Positions 20,101 through 27,575 of a DNA stretch of 64,000 nucleotides are shown here, piece after piece. The stretch is taken from positions 3,189,501-3,253,500 of the forward strand of contig JBBCGI010000001.1 in the NCBI GenBank assembly GCA_037200975.1, given 5' to 3'. Numbering within the stretch: position 1 is the first letter of the stretch; each line of letters begins with the position of its first letter. Both the position numbers and the translations under genes were made by a program. The notes beneath the pieces are model-generated. The model was given only the letters and a program-made list of their open reading frames with translations. It made no database searches and was not told the origin of the DNA. This DNA is from Pseudomonadota bacterium (lineage in GTDB: Bacteria; Pseudomonadota; Gammaproteobacteria; Steroidobacterales; Steroidobacteraceae).

Positions 20101-23100
20101 CACGTCGACGGCATCACCGCCACGCAGAGCCAGAACATCACCGGCACGCTCGGCCTCAACGCGCAGGGCACAGGTGAAGTGAGTTTCCTCACCGGCGCGT
20201 CCACGTTCAACGCGCTGCGCGTCGCGGCTACCGGCGGCACGATCAACGTGGGCGTCAACCTGACTACCACCAACGATCCGATCGAATTCGTGACGCCCGT
20301 GTCGGTATCCGGCGCGTCGACGATCTCGAGCGGCGGCGGCAACATCAGTTTCGACAACACGCTGGCGGTCGACAACGACCTGACGCTCACCACGGGCAAT
20401 GGCGTGCTCACGTTCGGCGGCGCGGTTGGCAGCAACCGTACGCTCACGTTGAATCTGGGTGGCGGCTCGGTCGCCGGCCTGTCGCAGCTGCAGAGCGCGT
20501 TGACCGGGCTCACGGTGAACAGCACCTCCGGCATCACACTGCCGGCGCTCACGATCAATGGTCCGCAGGTCTACAACACCGGCGCCATCACCGTGACCGG
20601 AAATCTGGTCGGCACGGGCATCGCGTTCAACAACCTGGTGGACGTCGTCCCGGCGTCGGGCACGTCGCTGACCATGAATGCTGGCACGGGAACGCTGAAC
20701 TTCACCAACCTCGTGAGCTTCAACGCCACGGACATGAACCTGATCGGCGACGAGATCAATTTCGCGCGCGCGGTGACGGGTTCGGGCAGCCTCGCGCTGC
20801 GCACATTCACCGGCAGCCGCAATACTGCAGTCGGCGGCGCTGGCGCGCCGATCGCGGGCCTCAATCTCACCGCGGCGGAACTGGCCTGGCTGCCCATCGG
20901 CACGCTGAGCAGCCTTACCATCGGCAATGCGGCCGGTACGGGTACGCTCGACCTGGCGGGCGTGCTCAACGCGCCCGGTACACCGGTCACGCTGAACGGC
21001 GGCGGCGGCATCACGCAGAGCGGCGGTAGTTTGACCTCGGGCAACCTGTCGCTGTACGCGGCGGGAGCCGGCATCAGCCTCACCAGTGCCGGCAATGCGT
21101 TCGGCGCGGTGGGTATCACCGGCACGCCGACGGCGCTCAGCCTCACGAATACGCGGGACATCACCCAGCTCGGCGCCGCCGCCTGGAGCCTCGGCACCGC
21201 ACCGGTCACGTTGAATGCCGGTACGCACGACATCACGCTGAACAATGTCGGCAACACGTTCGGCACCTTGTCGCTCACGGGCGGTGAAGTGCACGTGACG
21301 GAAGCCGCGGATACCACGCTCGGAGTTTCGAGCGTGTCGAAGAACCTGGTGCTCGATTCGAGCGGTGCCATCGCCATCAACGGCGCGCTCGCGACCACCG
21401 GCAACGTCTCGCTGACCGCCGGCGGTGTGGTCAGTCAATCCGCGCCGCTCACGATCGGCGGCAATCTTTCCGTGGTCACCTCGGTCAACGCCGGTGACGT
21501 GACGATCAACAATTCCGGCGCGGCTGCGACCAGCATCGGCAACACATTGGTCGGCGGCAACTACGTGCTGACCGCGACGGGCAAGCCGGTCTCCCAGGCT
21601 GCGGGCTCGAGCCTGCAGGTGCGCGGCGACCTGACCGTCACCGGCGCGAGCATCGTGCTCGGCGGCGCCGGCAATCTCGTGGGCGGCACGACCACGCTGC
21701 CGGCCACCAACACCGTGGAACTGCGCGCCTCCGGCGCCATCACGCTCGGCAACCGCAACGACACCGGCAACCTGACCGTGATCAGCGAGCGCACCAACCG
21801 CTCGTTCGGCAGTGCGCAGGTCGCCGGCGACGCCATCGTGCTGAACAACGCGGCCAACAATATCGGCGGCACGCTCTCCATGAGCGCGAGCCCGGCCACC
21901 ATCGTGACCGGCGCGGACGTGCAGACGGGTATCAGCCAGACCGCGGGCACGTCGATCACGGTCGCGGGTCTCGCGAGCTTCACCGCGGAAGATTCCAGCG
22001 CGGGCAGCCTCGGAATCAACCTCACGAATGCAGGCAACAATTTCGGCCGCCTGCAGGTCTCGGGCACCACGGTCGACGTCCGCAATTCCGCGGCCGGCCT
22101 CACTACCATCGAGAACGCCGCGGCCACTACCAGCCTCACGCTGACCACCGCCGGCGCGCTCGCGCAGAACGGCTCGATCAGCGCACCGGTCCTCTCGATC
22201 AATTCGGCCGGTGCGGTGACGCTCAACCATGCCGCGAACGACGCGACCTCGCTTTCGGTGACCTCGGGCGGCGGCGCGATCAGCTACGTCGACGCGAATG
22301 GTGTGTCCGTGACTGCGCTCGATGCGGGCGGCGGCAATGTCAGCCTCACGGCCGGCGGTGCCGGCAATCTCACGCAGACCGGTGCGCTGTCGAACGTGGG
22401 CACGCTGAACGCAAATGCCGGCGGTGCAGTAACGCTCAATCACGCGGGCAATGCGGTGGGTTCGCTCGGCGCTTCGGCGGCAGGAACGGGCTTCCAACTG
22501 CTGGATACCGGCGGCCTTGCGGTCACGGGTCTCGTGCGCACGGTGAGCGGCGATCTGACCTTGCGTACCTCGGGAGATCTCACGCTGAGCACCGGCAGCC
22601 GCCTGCAGGGCGACGCCGGCGACGTACTCGTATCCACCGAAGCCGCGGGCAATTTCAACAACGACGCCGGCTCCACCGCGCTGATCGTGGGCAGCGGCAA
22701 GCGCTGGCTGGTGTACAGCAACACGCCGGACCTGGCCACGGGCCCGCACACGGACAAAGACGGATTGACGTCCTCGTTCCGCCACTATGGCGCGACCTAC
22801 GGCAGTTATGCGCCGGGCAGCGTCACCGAGAGCGGCAACGGCTTCATCTATCGCGACGCCGCGCCGACACTGACCGTGAGCGCCGCCATCGCCGGATCGC
22901 CCACACACGTCTACGGCGATACGCCCACGGGTAGTTTGACCTACGCGATCAGCGCGGGCCTGCTCGACAGCGAAGACAATGCCGGCAACGTCATCACGGG
23001 CGGCACGGCCACGTTCAGCAGCGCGCTGAGCAGCGCGATGAACGCCGGCATCTACAGCATCGGTTACACCGGCGGCCTCACGTCCAACTACACGCTGGTG

Positions 23101-26100
23101 GGCGACCCCACCGGCGCCGCCTACACCGTGACGCAGGCCCTGCTGACGTACACGGCGAATACGGCCTCACGCGCCTATGGCGCGGCCAATCCCTCCCTCG
23201 GCGGGACGATCGGCGGCTTCAAGCTCGGCCAGGACAGCTCGGTGCTGGGCGGCAGTGCCACCTGGACGACCACCGCGATCGCGGGCAGCAACGTCGGGCA
23301 GTACGCCATCAACGGCGCGGGTTATACCGCGTCCAACTACACGTTCGGGCAGGCGGCGGGCAACGCCACGGCGTTCAACGTCACGCGCGCCGGGCTCACC
23401 GTCACGATCAATGGCGATGCGCGCACCTACGACGGCACGTCGTACAGCGGTGGAGCGGGCGTCGCCTACAGTGGCTTTGCGAACAGCGAAGGCGCGGGCG
23501 TGCTCGGCGGCTCGCTGGTCTACGGCGGCACCGCCCAGGGCGCGCGCAATGCGGGCAGCTACAGCATTTCGGGCTCGGGGCTCACTTCCGGCAACTACAC
23601 GATCAACTACGTCGACGGCACGCTGGCGATTGGCCGGGCGAATCTCACGCTGACGCCGAACGCCGTGACCAAGACCTATGACGGCACGCTGCTCGCGACG
23701 GGCACCGCGTCGGCCGCGGGCGGCACGCAGTTGTTCGGTGGCGACAGTGTCACGGGCGGCACCTATGTGTTCGCGAACGCCAATGCGGGCAGCGGCAACC
23801 GCACCGTCTCCTTGACCGGCGCCACCGTCAACGACGGCAATGGCGGCAACAATTACACCGTCAGCTATCTAGACAACACTGCCAGCACCATCAATCGCGC
23901 GAATATTTCGGTTGCGTCGGGCAACGTGACGAAAACCTACGATGGCACCTTGAGCGCGAACGGCGCGGCGACGCTGGTCGCCGGGTCGCTGTTCAGCAAT
24001 GCGAGCAACGGCAACGCGCTGGATACGCTCAGCGGCGGCAGCTTCGCGTTCACCAATGCGAATGCGGGCGCTGGCAACAAGACGGTCAGCGCGAGCGGCG
24101 TGACGGTGAACGACGGCAACGCCGGCGGGAACTACCAGGTCACGTACGTGAACAACACCACGAGCACCATCGACCGTGCCGCGCTCGGATTCAGCGGCAC
24201 GATAACCACTAAGACCTACGACGGCTCGACTGCCGCGACTCTCTCCGGCTACACGCTGACCGGTTTCGTCGGCAGCGAGACCGTGAATGCGTCCGCGGCC
24301 AGCGCGGCGTTCGCCGACCGCAACGCGGGCACGGGCAAGACCGTGAACCTGAGCGGAATCGCGCTGTCCGACGGCACGAACGGCGGCCTCGCGTCCAACT
24401 ACTTCGTGGCGCCAACCGCCACGGCGACGGGCACCATCGATCCGAAACTGCTGACGCTGAGCGCCACGGTCGCGGACCGCGTGTACGACGGAACGACCAA
24501 TGCGCTGGTACAGAACTACGGGCTGTCTGGTTTCGTCGGGGCGGAGACCGTCACCGGCGTATTCACCGGCAGCGCGCAGTTTTCCGACAAACACGTCGGC
24601 ACCGACAAGGGGATCACGATCACCGGCATCGTGCTGCTGAACGGCACGAACGGCGGTCTGGCATCAAACTACCTGGCGCCGACCAGCGCCATCAGCAGCG
24701 CGGACATCACCGCGGCTTCGCTGCAGGTCGCGGGCGTCGTCGCGCTGGACAAGGTGTATGACGGCACCACGATTGCAACGCTCGATACCCGGTCCGCGGG
24801 CGTGACCGGCGTGTTCGGTTCGGACGACGTGCGCATCGGTTCGATCACCGGCACGTTCCTCGACAAGAACGTCGGCGCGGACAAGTCCATCGGCGCGGGC
24901 ACGGTGGTGTTGAGCGGCGCGGACGCCGGCGACTATCTGCTGGTGCAGCCGACCGGCCTCACGGCGAGCATCACGCCACGCGCACTGCTCGTGGCGGCTA
25001 CCGCGCAGAGCCGCGTGTACGACGCAACCACCGGCGTCACGGTGAACCTCACGGACAATCGCATCGCCGGCGATGCGGTTTCGATCACTTCGAATAGTTC
25101 GTTCCTGGACAAGAACGTGGGCGCGGGCAAATTCGTCGACGTGTCCGGTATCGCGATCAGCGGCACCGACGCGGGCAACTACATCGCAAACAGCAGCGCC
25201 AGCACGTTCGCCAATATCACGCAGGCCACGCTGGCGGTCACCGCCACCGGCGCCGACAAGGTTTATGACGGCAACACCGTGGCGAACGTCGTCATCTCGG
25301 GCGCGCCGCTCGGCGGCGACGCCGTCACGTTGAGCTTCGAGTCGGCGGCGTTCGGCGACAAGAATGCGGGGACGGACAAAGCCGTGAACGTCAGCGGAAT
25401 TCGCGCCAGCGGTGCCGATGCGGGCAACTACGCCATCGTTTCGACGACGGCGACGACGGCCGACATCACGCCGGCGACGTTGACCGTGGGCGCGGTGGGT
25501 GAATCGAAACCGTACGACGGGACGACGGCCGCGCACGTGACTCTCACGGACGATCGCATCGCGGGCGATGAGCTGTCGCTCATGGCGACGGACGCTGCAT
25601 TCGCCGATCCGGCGGTGGGCAACGACAAGCCGGTTGCCGTCAGCGGAATCCAGATCGCCGGCGGCGCCGACAGCGGCAACTACGTGTTGGCCAGCAGCGC
25701 TGCCGCGACGACCGCCGATATCACCGGCCCGCTCGCGACGGGATCGAGCAGCACCTGGTCGCTGCCGCCGGTGTTGCCGCAGCCGTTGCCGGTGGTCGCG
25801 CCGGTAGTACCGGAGGAATTGCTGGATGTCACCTTGCCGGCGACTTTTGGCAGCGGGCTCGTCGCCCCTGTCGAAGGCCCGCCGAATGCGGCGCCCGCAG
25901 CGTCCGGTGCCGATGCGATCGCCGCTCCTGTCAGCGGCACCGTGAATACGGTGCCGGCAACGTCGGGCGCCGATGCGACCGCCACCCGTGTCGACGGCAC
26001 CGTGAACACGACGCCCGCAGCGCCCGGCGCCCACGTGATCGTGTCGTTCGTCCGCGCACCGTCGAACGGCAGCGCGGGCATGGTCTCGGTCGAGGTCCCC

Positions 26101-26352
26101 GAACAATTCGCGGCGCCGGGGATGTCATTTGGCTTCCCGCTGCCGGCGGAAGTTTCACAGGCTGCCGGCGCGGCACCGGTGCGGGTGACGCTCAGCAACG
26201 GCGCGGCATTGCCGTCGTGGCTGCGCTACGTGCCCGGCGAAAAGGCGTTCGCGGCGAAGGATATTCCGGCCGGCGCGCTGCCGCTCGAAGTGCTGGTGCG
26301 CATCGGCGAACGCAGCTGGACGGTGCTGATCTCGGAACGCAAGCGTAGTTAG
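11128..26352 (+). CDS. Giant TpsA exoprotein (FHA N-terminal domain, MBG/YDG repeats)
   Basis: 5,074 residues, a very large surface or secreted adhesin-like protein. It begins with an extended signal peptide (ESPR: NRAFRLVRNEALDCWVPVAE, then RGRRKR and a hydrophobic core ending AQALAQ). A TPS/FHA N-terminal domain follows (about residues 60-330, with TLNIDQSTLRAIIDWNTFNV and VFLTNANGVYFG). Residues about 350-3900 are imperfect beta-helix repeats rich in G, N, T and A. Residues about 3910-4870 hold MBG-type and nine YDG repeats. A P/A-rich linker with three 20-residue repeats and a small Ig-like end domain (LPSWLRYVPGEKAFAA) finish the chain. No toxin domain is visible, so adhesion or biofilm structure is likelier than contact-dependent inhibition. 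Stop codon TAG lies inside a CTAACTA-type motif. Confidence 0.93.
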   Translation: MYKHGSINRAFRLVRNEALDCWVPVAEISRGRRKRSNRPAGLLAVLLAMVGAQALAQGVAIAPPVHELPTGGNVVAGSAILTTGNVAGTSTLNIDQSTLRAIIDWNTFNVGSEAQVNFNQPGRDAATLNRVLDSNPSQIFGKITSTGQVFLTNANGVYFGKSATADVGSLVATTHGIDNADFMAGKTTFNRNGATGAVVNEGELRAALGGYIALLAPDVRNSGIIVARLGTVALASGESITLNLDGNHLAGITVEPSAIAALVENKGAVLAPGGLIILSAKALDRLQGGVVNNSGVLEATGLSTKGGRIVLEASDLVDNSGTINANAGADGSPAGSVEVTALEIVNSGVISAAAAAWPVGGGNVTLTADDITQTTTGSLDVSGVDGGQVKLIASGDIAIAGAISASAIEDSAIASGTGGAIELAAGHNVTLQDAVIDASGGAGGGRILVAAGGDPAPSDPFNERPTAALIGGTQLRTSSRRGRGGSVTLTGDRVGLFDVSSIDATGAAGGGDVFVGGGFHGKDPSIDNANLVVVGTHASIDASATQAGAGGNVAIWSDGQTTYGGHIAARGGADAGAGGFVEVSGKGNLDFRGLVDAGAEHGAAGTLLLDPLNIIVDALGVATLANVDQFSDTPALDSTIAPNTITAMTNAGTAVVLQANNDITINSSIVTINPSGNGGALTFRAGRSITLNGSVSSDDGNISFTVNDAAADGNRIAATDAVFLNNSLIDAGDGVLTITMGTKDQSGIINTGQVTAGTFNIAQNSLSGTAASGAIDLGEVTVTGNMGITSAVARNVTNTLGSVIVRGTATIGVGAGDVTINRATTDFNFIGLTARNATLADTNAMRFTSTNLSGNLIESAQGPIAQTGNLVVAGTTNLTVTDGGFGYADPYINLATGANNFGGAVTISAATTGTTGTGGYVQISDINTLSIASANVSRYLNMTAVGGITAGSLTVGTTLSAISSGAGAITLGTTGVTTVGSDASINSGGAVSLQGTTTVGGSLAIVGLGAVDLSTTTVNGNNMGINTTGAITDSGAVTVVNYTYLTAGAANDITLDTATNNFNLIQILSGKNVTLADTNSIVFGTGGSTISGNLAVTAGGSIGQYNSFDNYAPITVGGTSSFTTTAANSDLGMGPIQAHYIANYPGAQNSFAGAITISTSGAGTWRDISVKNINASAGVINGLGAGLRDVLFWFDNASSISVPAMTLSGNLVVDAPNGGITQTGALVVNNATVGSGISTFRTSTGADLVLTNAGNDFNRVTIRATRDASIVDANALDLYTSSVFFNVTRNLTVTAGGAIIDSSQDGNLGYWMNIGSGGSGTATFTAGTANDVILDNDINIWQTLVVNSARNLVVNPRNNLVLGNVTANGTVYFDSRDGGSLTQLASTALQAGGNTTFNDFNQGITLGQNGNVLGALSIYNAPSVTIRENDAITQASAWSAVTNSAINLTTFNDQAITLTQANYFGNLTLTQLNNGAGSAGAVQVTETGDNVNGMTQGGAWTLHGVTTLNSGAYSINLPTPTNVFGPLQVIGATGSTNGVPSTVTIYAQNTASNDAIRDGSGAWNTGTGVVKLIAYNQGGTTAGGGNINLANVGNVLGDLYVKATNVTITENDSITDGASTIWNANNDTGWMTTGTTNLIVANPGSKSIYLDNLSNQIGPLGLNMTGTAGTLSTVLITDNTDLTQASVWNVGAAPVTLDARNHLINLTSSGNVLGAITINTTNGMPTSVAISENDAITQGAAWVMSGVPVTLVAENGNAITLTNASNILGNLTLTGGAVSITENDTITQGATAWTTTGTTTLNATTNAITLNHAGNVLGALAIGGAPTTVGITENDDITQASAWNQGTSAITLVAGSHDIVLSQAGNQLGDLTLTAQNATVTESHSAGITDGGAWTIAGNTVLTAGAANAIVLNANPASDFGTVSIVSASNADIADVNAINFGTSTISAGGTLTVSAGGAITQTGAITAPSLRLIGTGSATLANVANNVGTLAAGFSGGDLLFTNAGNLAIGVVGGTSGVTIGANDVTLTSVNGTVTGLSNINASSTSLAVVAGTALTLPQMSIAGAQTYTSAGGITLGASVTSTASGAINFMSPVTLAADLSIQSTNSAINFAGTLAGGTNQLTVNAGNGAVAFHGAVSDVGNTGDASAALQITSSGATFDSTLSANNGLAITGPVVFSDTVTMSDGNAASVFTGLVTLGKVGGMNLSGYDGMTFNGGVLLQNGAATINSNNSALAFQTAGSVSGPYALTLNSGTASLIGLNRMGSNLTSLSVTALSPTIPTGGVTIAGPQSYTATAGSFITLSGNVTSTAAGAISFNSPVTVGASAVVTSVDSNVLFAGTVDGNNDLTVSAGTGTTTFSGVVGGVAALGDGTGAALTVSGTGATTFGNTLATRSGITTGGAVNFNNNVTLGDGTVGSSFAGLATSGGSSGNSISGFDGLAFNGGLALTGGAVSVASNGSTLHLGGPVSGAQILTLNALAGSVGTITGLDQIGFASTLTGLNATAQTLNLPGSGLAVAGPMNFTAAGGITLNGAVGATSGPATGAINFNGPVNLATGLITVSTNNAAVNFNGTVNGAQALAVNAGSGVTTFGGTVGAGTALASLTTDAGGSTVMNGGSIRTSGAQTYNDAVTLGADSTLTGVNVQFLGTLNGARTLTVNDSGATVFGGLVGGNTALTSITTDAPGTVVVNTTAVTTSGSQTYNENMTLGANAAFNGIGLTFAGIDGAHSLNVAAGSGTARFNGALGANTPLTSIVATGNAISVAAATTSGTQAYTASGGVTLNGNLTTTGSNITITGQTTLGADATLASTGGNIVFSGAPSTVNGAHFLTLTAGAGDVVLGGVVGGLVRLTGLNASGNNLTLPGISTVGDLNQTYTALNNISLNQSRNVNAPISFTADSDSNGAGSFILLDTVSLTASNNTLSIQAADLDLQGNSTMSSGSGLMTITASNGRNLALGGADAAGQMTISGSELARISSSSGLNLNTTGTGWIHVDGITATQSQNITGTLGLNAQGTGEVSFLTGASTFNALRVAATGGTINVGVNLTTTNDPIEFVTPVSVSGASTISSGGGNISFDNTLAVDNDLTLTTGNGVLTFGGAVGSNRTLTLNLGGGSVAGLSQLQSALTGLTVNSTSGITLPALTINGPQVYNTGAITVTGNLVGTGIAFNNLVDVVPASGTSLTMNAGTGTLNFTNLVSFNATDMNLIGDEINFARAVTGSGSLALRTFTGSRNTAVGGAGAPIAGLNLTAAELAWLPIGTLSSLTIGNAAGTGTLDLAGVLNAPGTPVTLNGGGGITQSGGSLTSGNLSLYAAGAGISLTSAGNAFGAVGITGTPTALSLTNTRDITQLGAAAWSLGTAPVTLNAGTHDITLNNVGNTFGTLSLTGGEVHVTEAADTTLGVSSVSKNLVLDSSGAIAINGALATTGNVSLTAGGVVSQSAPLTIGGNLSVVTSVNAGDVTINNSGAAATSIGNTLVGGNYVLTATGKPVSQAAGSSLQVRGDLTVTGASIVLGGAGNLVGGTTTLPATNTVELRASGAITLGNRNDTGNLTVISERTNRSFGSAQVAGDAIVLNNAANNIGGTLSMSASPATIVTGADVQTGISQTAGTSITVAGLASFTAEDSSAGSLGINLTNAGNNFGRLQVSGTTVDVRNSAAGLTTIENAAATTSLTLTTAGALAQNGSISAPVLSINSAGAVTLNHAANDATSLSVTSGGGAISYVDANGVSVTALDAGGGNVSLTAGGAGNLTQTGALSNVGTLNANAGGAVTLNHAGNAVGSLGASAAGTGFQLLDTGGLAVTGLVRTVSGDLTLRTSGDLTLSTGSRLQGDAGDVLVSTEAAGNFNNDAGSTALIVGSGKRWLVYSNTPDLATGPHTDKDGLTSSFRHYGATYGSYAPGSVTESGNGFIYRDAAPTLTVSAAIAGSPTHVYGDTPTGSLTYAISAGLLDSEDNAGNVITGGTATFSSALSSAMNAGIYSIGYTGGLTSNYTLVGDPTGAAYTVTQALLTYTANTASRAYGAANPSLGGTIGGFKLGQDSSVLGGSATWTTTAIAGSNVGQYAINGAGYTASNYTFGQAAGNATAFNVTRAGLTVTINGDARTYDGTSYSGGAGVAYSGFANSEGAGVLGGSLVYGGTAQGARNAGSYSISGSGLTSGNYTINYVDGTLAIGRANLTLTPNAVTKTYDGTLLATGTASAAGGTQLFGGDSVTGGTYVFANANAGSGNRTVSLTGATVNDGNGGNNYTVSYLDNTASTINRANISVASGNVTKTYDGTLSANGAATLVAGSLFSNASNGNALDTLSGGSFAFTNANAGAGNKTVSASGVTVNDGNAGGNYQVTYVNNTTSTIDRAALGFSGTITTKTYDGSTAATLSGYTLTGFVGSETVNASAASAAFADRNAGTGKTVNLSGIALSDGTNGGLASNYFVAPTATATGTIDPKLLTLSATVADRVYDGTTNALVQNYGLSGFVGAETVTGVFTGSAQFSDKHVGTDKGITITGIVLLNGTNGGLASNYLAPTSAISSADITAASLQVAGVVALDKVYDGTTIATLDTRSAGVTGVFGSDDVRIGSITGTFLDKNVGADKSIGAGTVVLSGADAGDYLLVQPTGLTASITPRALLVAATAQSRVYDATTGVTVNLTDNRIAGDAVSITSNSSFLDKNVGAGKFVDVSGIAISGTDAGNYIANSSASTFANITQATLAVTATGADKVYDGNTVANVVISGAPLGGDAVTLSFESAAFGDKNAGTDKAVNVSGIRASGADAGNYAIVSTTATTADITPATLTVGAVGESKPYDGTTAAHVTLTDDRIAGDELSLMATDAAFADPAVGNDKPVAVSGIQIAGGADSGNYVLASSAAATTADITGPLATGSSSTWSLPPVLPQPLPVVAPVVPEELLDVTLPATFGSGLVAPVEGPPNAAPAASGADAIAAPVSGTVNTVPATSGADATATRVDGTVNTTPAAPGAHVIVSFVRAPSNGSAGMVSVEVPEQFAAPGMSFGFPLPAEVSQAAGAAPVRVTLSNGAALPSWLRYVPGEKAFAAKDIPAGALPLEVLVRIGERSWTVLISERKRS
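15400..16860 (+). repeat. ENDxIT tandem repeats within the TpsA exoprotein
   Basis: Inside the giant gene the motif ENDAITQ/ENDSITD recurs with surrounding GNVLGxL and W residues: near 15403, 15950, 16312, 16465 and 16616, with weaker copies near 15573, 16147 and 16760. Units vary from about 50 to 180 residues, and each looks like a few rungs of beta-helix (LTNAGNVLG - VxITENDxITQxxAW - VTLxA). They probably arose by internal duplication. Confidence 0.6.
23415..25730 (+). repeat. Nine YDG-domain repeats at the C-terminal part of the TpsA exoprotein
   Basis: Units of about 75-95 residues each open with (K/R)xYDG or a close variant: RTYDGTSY, KTYDGTLL, KTYDGTLS, KTYDGSTA, RVYDGTTN, KVYDGTTI, RVYDATTG, KVYDGNTV, KPYDGTTA. 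They carry a middle DKNxGxxK motif and end in GxNY followed by the next unit. Two MBG-like units (VYGDTPTG and RAYGAANP, from about 22.9 kb) precede them. Such modules form an Ig-like stalk in surface proteins. The nucleotide copies have diverged, so the repeat is old. Confidence 0.8.
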
Positions 26353-26353
26353 G

Positions 26354-26374
26354 CCGGCGCGCGTTGCGCGCCGG
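26354..26374. terminator. Hairpin between the convergent TpsA and msrA genes
   Basis: CCGGCGCGC, loop GTT, GCGCGCCGG: a perfect 9-pair GC stem that begins one base after the TpsA stop codon and ends 10 bases before the msrA stop on the other strand. It has no T-run but is well placed to end transcription from both sides. Confidence 0.5.
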
Positions 26375-26384
26375 ATCCTGGCCG

Positions 26385-26906
26385 CTACGCCTGCCGCGCC
26401 TGCGCGCGCACCGGCAGTTTCCAGCCCGGCCGGATGAAGTGGCAGGTGTAGCCGTCGGGATAACGCTCCAGGTAATCCTGGTGCTCCGGCTCGGCTTCCC
26501 AGAAATCGCCGGCCGGTTCGATCTCCGTCACCACCTTGCCGGGCCATAACCCGGAAGCCTCGACGTCGGCGATGGTGTCTTCGGCGACGCGTTTCTGCTC
26601 ATCGCTCGTATAGAAGATGGCGGAGCGGTAGCTGGCACCCAGATCGTTGCCCTGGCGGTTCTTCGTGGTCGGATCGTGGATCTGGAAAAAGAACTCGAGC
26701 AGCGAGCGGAAACTCATGACCTTCGGATCGAAGATGATCTCGACGGCTTCGGCGTGGGTGCCGTGATTGCGATAGGTGGCGTTGCGCACCTCGCCGCCGG
26801 AATAACCGACCCGCGTCGAGATGACGCCCGGATACTTGCGCAGCAGATCCTGCACGCCCCAGAAACAGCCGCCCGCTAGAATGGCGCGTTCGCTCGATGT
26901 ATTCAT
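26385..26906 (-). CDS. msrA: Peptide-methionine (S)-S-oxide reductase MsrA
   Basis: 173 residues. The catalytic cysteine lies in the family signature GGCFWG at residues 12-17, followed by [12 protein letters not shown] and [14 protein letters not shown], and later [22 protein letters not shown], all hallmarks of MsrA. It reduces methionine-S-sulfoxide in proteins. There is no signal peptide, so it is cytoplasmic. Cysteine 154 (YTCHF) may act as a resolving cysteine. Length is normal for a single-domain MsrA; no MsrB is fused or adjacent. It is transcribed towards the TpsA gene. Confidence 0.95.
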   Translation of the reverse strand: MNTSSERAILAGGCFWGVQDLLRKYPGVISTRVGYSGGEVRNATYRNHGTHAEAVEIIFDPKVMSFRSLLEFFFQIHDPTTKNRQGNDLGASYRSAIFYTSDEQKRVAEDTIADVEASGLWPGKVVTEIEPAGDFWEAEPEHQDYLERYPDGYTCHFIRPGWKLPVRAQARQA

Positions 26907-26972
26907 GACGATTGATCTCCTTGGGGGCCGATCATACGCCGGCCGGGCGGCCCGTGCGAGTGCGCCGCCTAA

Positions 26973-27452
26973 CTACAGCGCGGAATATTCGCCGTGCCGG
27001 CGGATCGGGCCGGGTGCATACCGTCGCCGCCAGTCGCTGGGGGTCTGCCCGACGATGCGGCGAAAGCTGCGGCTGAAATGCGCCTGGTCGCACAGTCCGC
27101 ACTCGAGCGCGATGCGCGCCAGCGAATGGCCGGTGGTGAGCATTTTTTGCTGTGCCACGGACATGCGCTGCTTGAGGATGTAGACCACGGGCGGCATTGC
27201 GAAGCTGGCCTTGAAGGCGCGGCTGAAATGGCTGTCGCTCAATTTCGCCAGCGCCGCGAGTTCCGAGGCGCGCAGGCGGCTGCTGATGTTCTCGCGCACG
27301 TAGGCGGCGATGCGTTTCGCCTGCCAGGGCGCGAGGCCGCCGCGCGGTGGCGGCGCGCGCACGGGCTCCGGGGACGATACGCGGCTGCCCGGTGACGCGA
27401 GTGTGCCGCCCGTGGCCGAATATTCACCGCCGCCGTCGTTGAGCGCCGCCAT
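26973..27452 (-). CDS. AraC-family DNA-binding regulator (short form)
   Basis: 159 residues. An N-terminal segment of about 45 residues, rich in G, P and S, is followed by a complete AraC/XylS DNA-binding domain (about residues 48-145): first helix-turn-helix at LRASELAALAKLSDSHFSRA, second at SLARIALECGLCDQAHFSRS followed by FRRIVGQTPSDWRR. There is no sensor domain, so it is probably controlled by its own level or by a partner. A GEYSA word occurs at both ends of the chain, an oddity I cannot explain. Stop codon TAG lies in a CTAACTA motif. It lies between msrA and the nag operon, same strand, and either could be a target. Confidence 0.85.
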   Translation of the reverse strand: MAALNDGGGEYSATGGTLASPGSRVSSPEPVRAPPPRGGLAPWQAKRIAAYVRENISSRLRASELAALAKLSDSHFSRAFKASFAMPPVVYILKQRMSVAQQKMLTTGHSLARIALECGLCDQAHFSRSFRRIVGQTPSDWRRRYAPGPIRRHGEYSAL

Positions 27453-27575
27453 GGTTCCTCGCGAATGGGTGTGCCCGATCGTCGAGCCCGATCACACCAG
27501 ATGCGCGGGAAAGCGGAAATTACACAAAAGTATAATGCGGCCGGCGCGATGGCCGGATCGCGGGATCGGGCGACA

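Noticed and set aside
23415..25730. Possible CRISPR or tandem DNA repeat in the YDG region
   Set aside because: Units are 230-290 bases, diverged, in frame and protein-coding; there are no short identical repeats with spacers.
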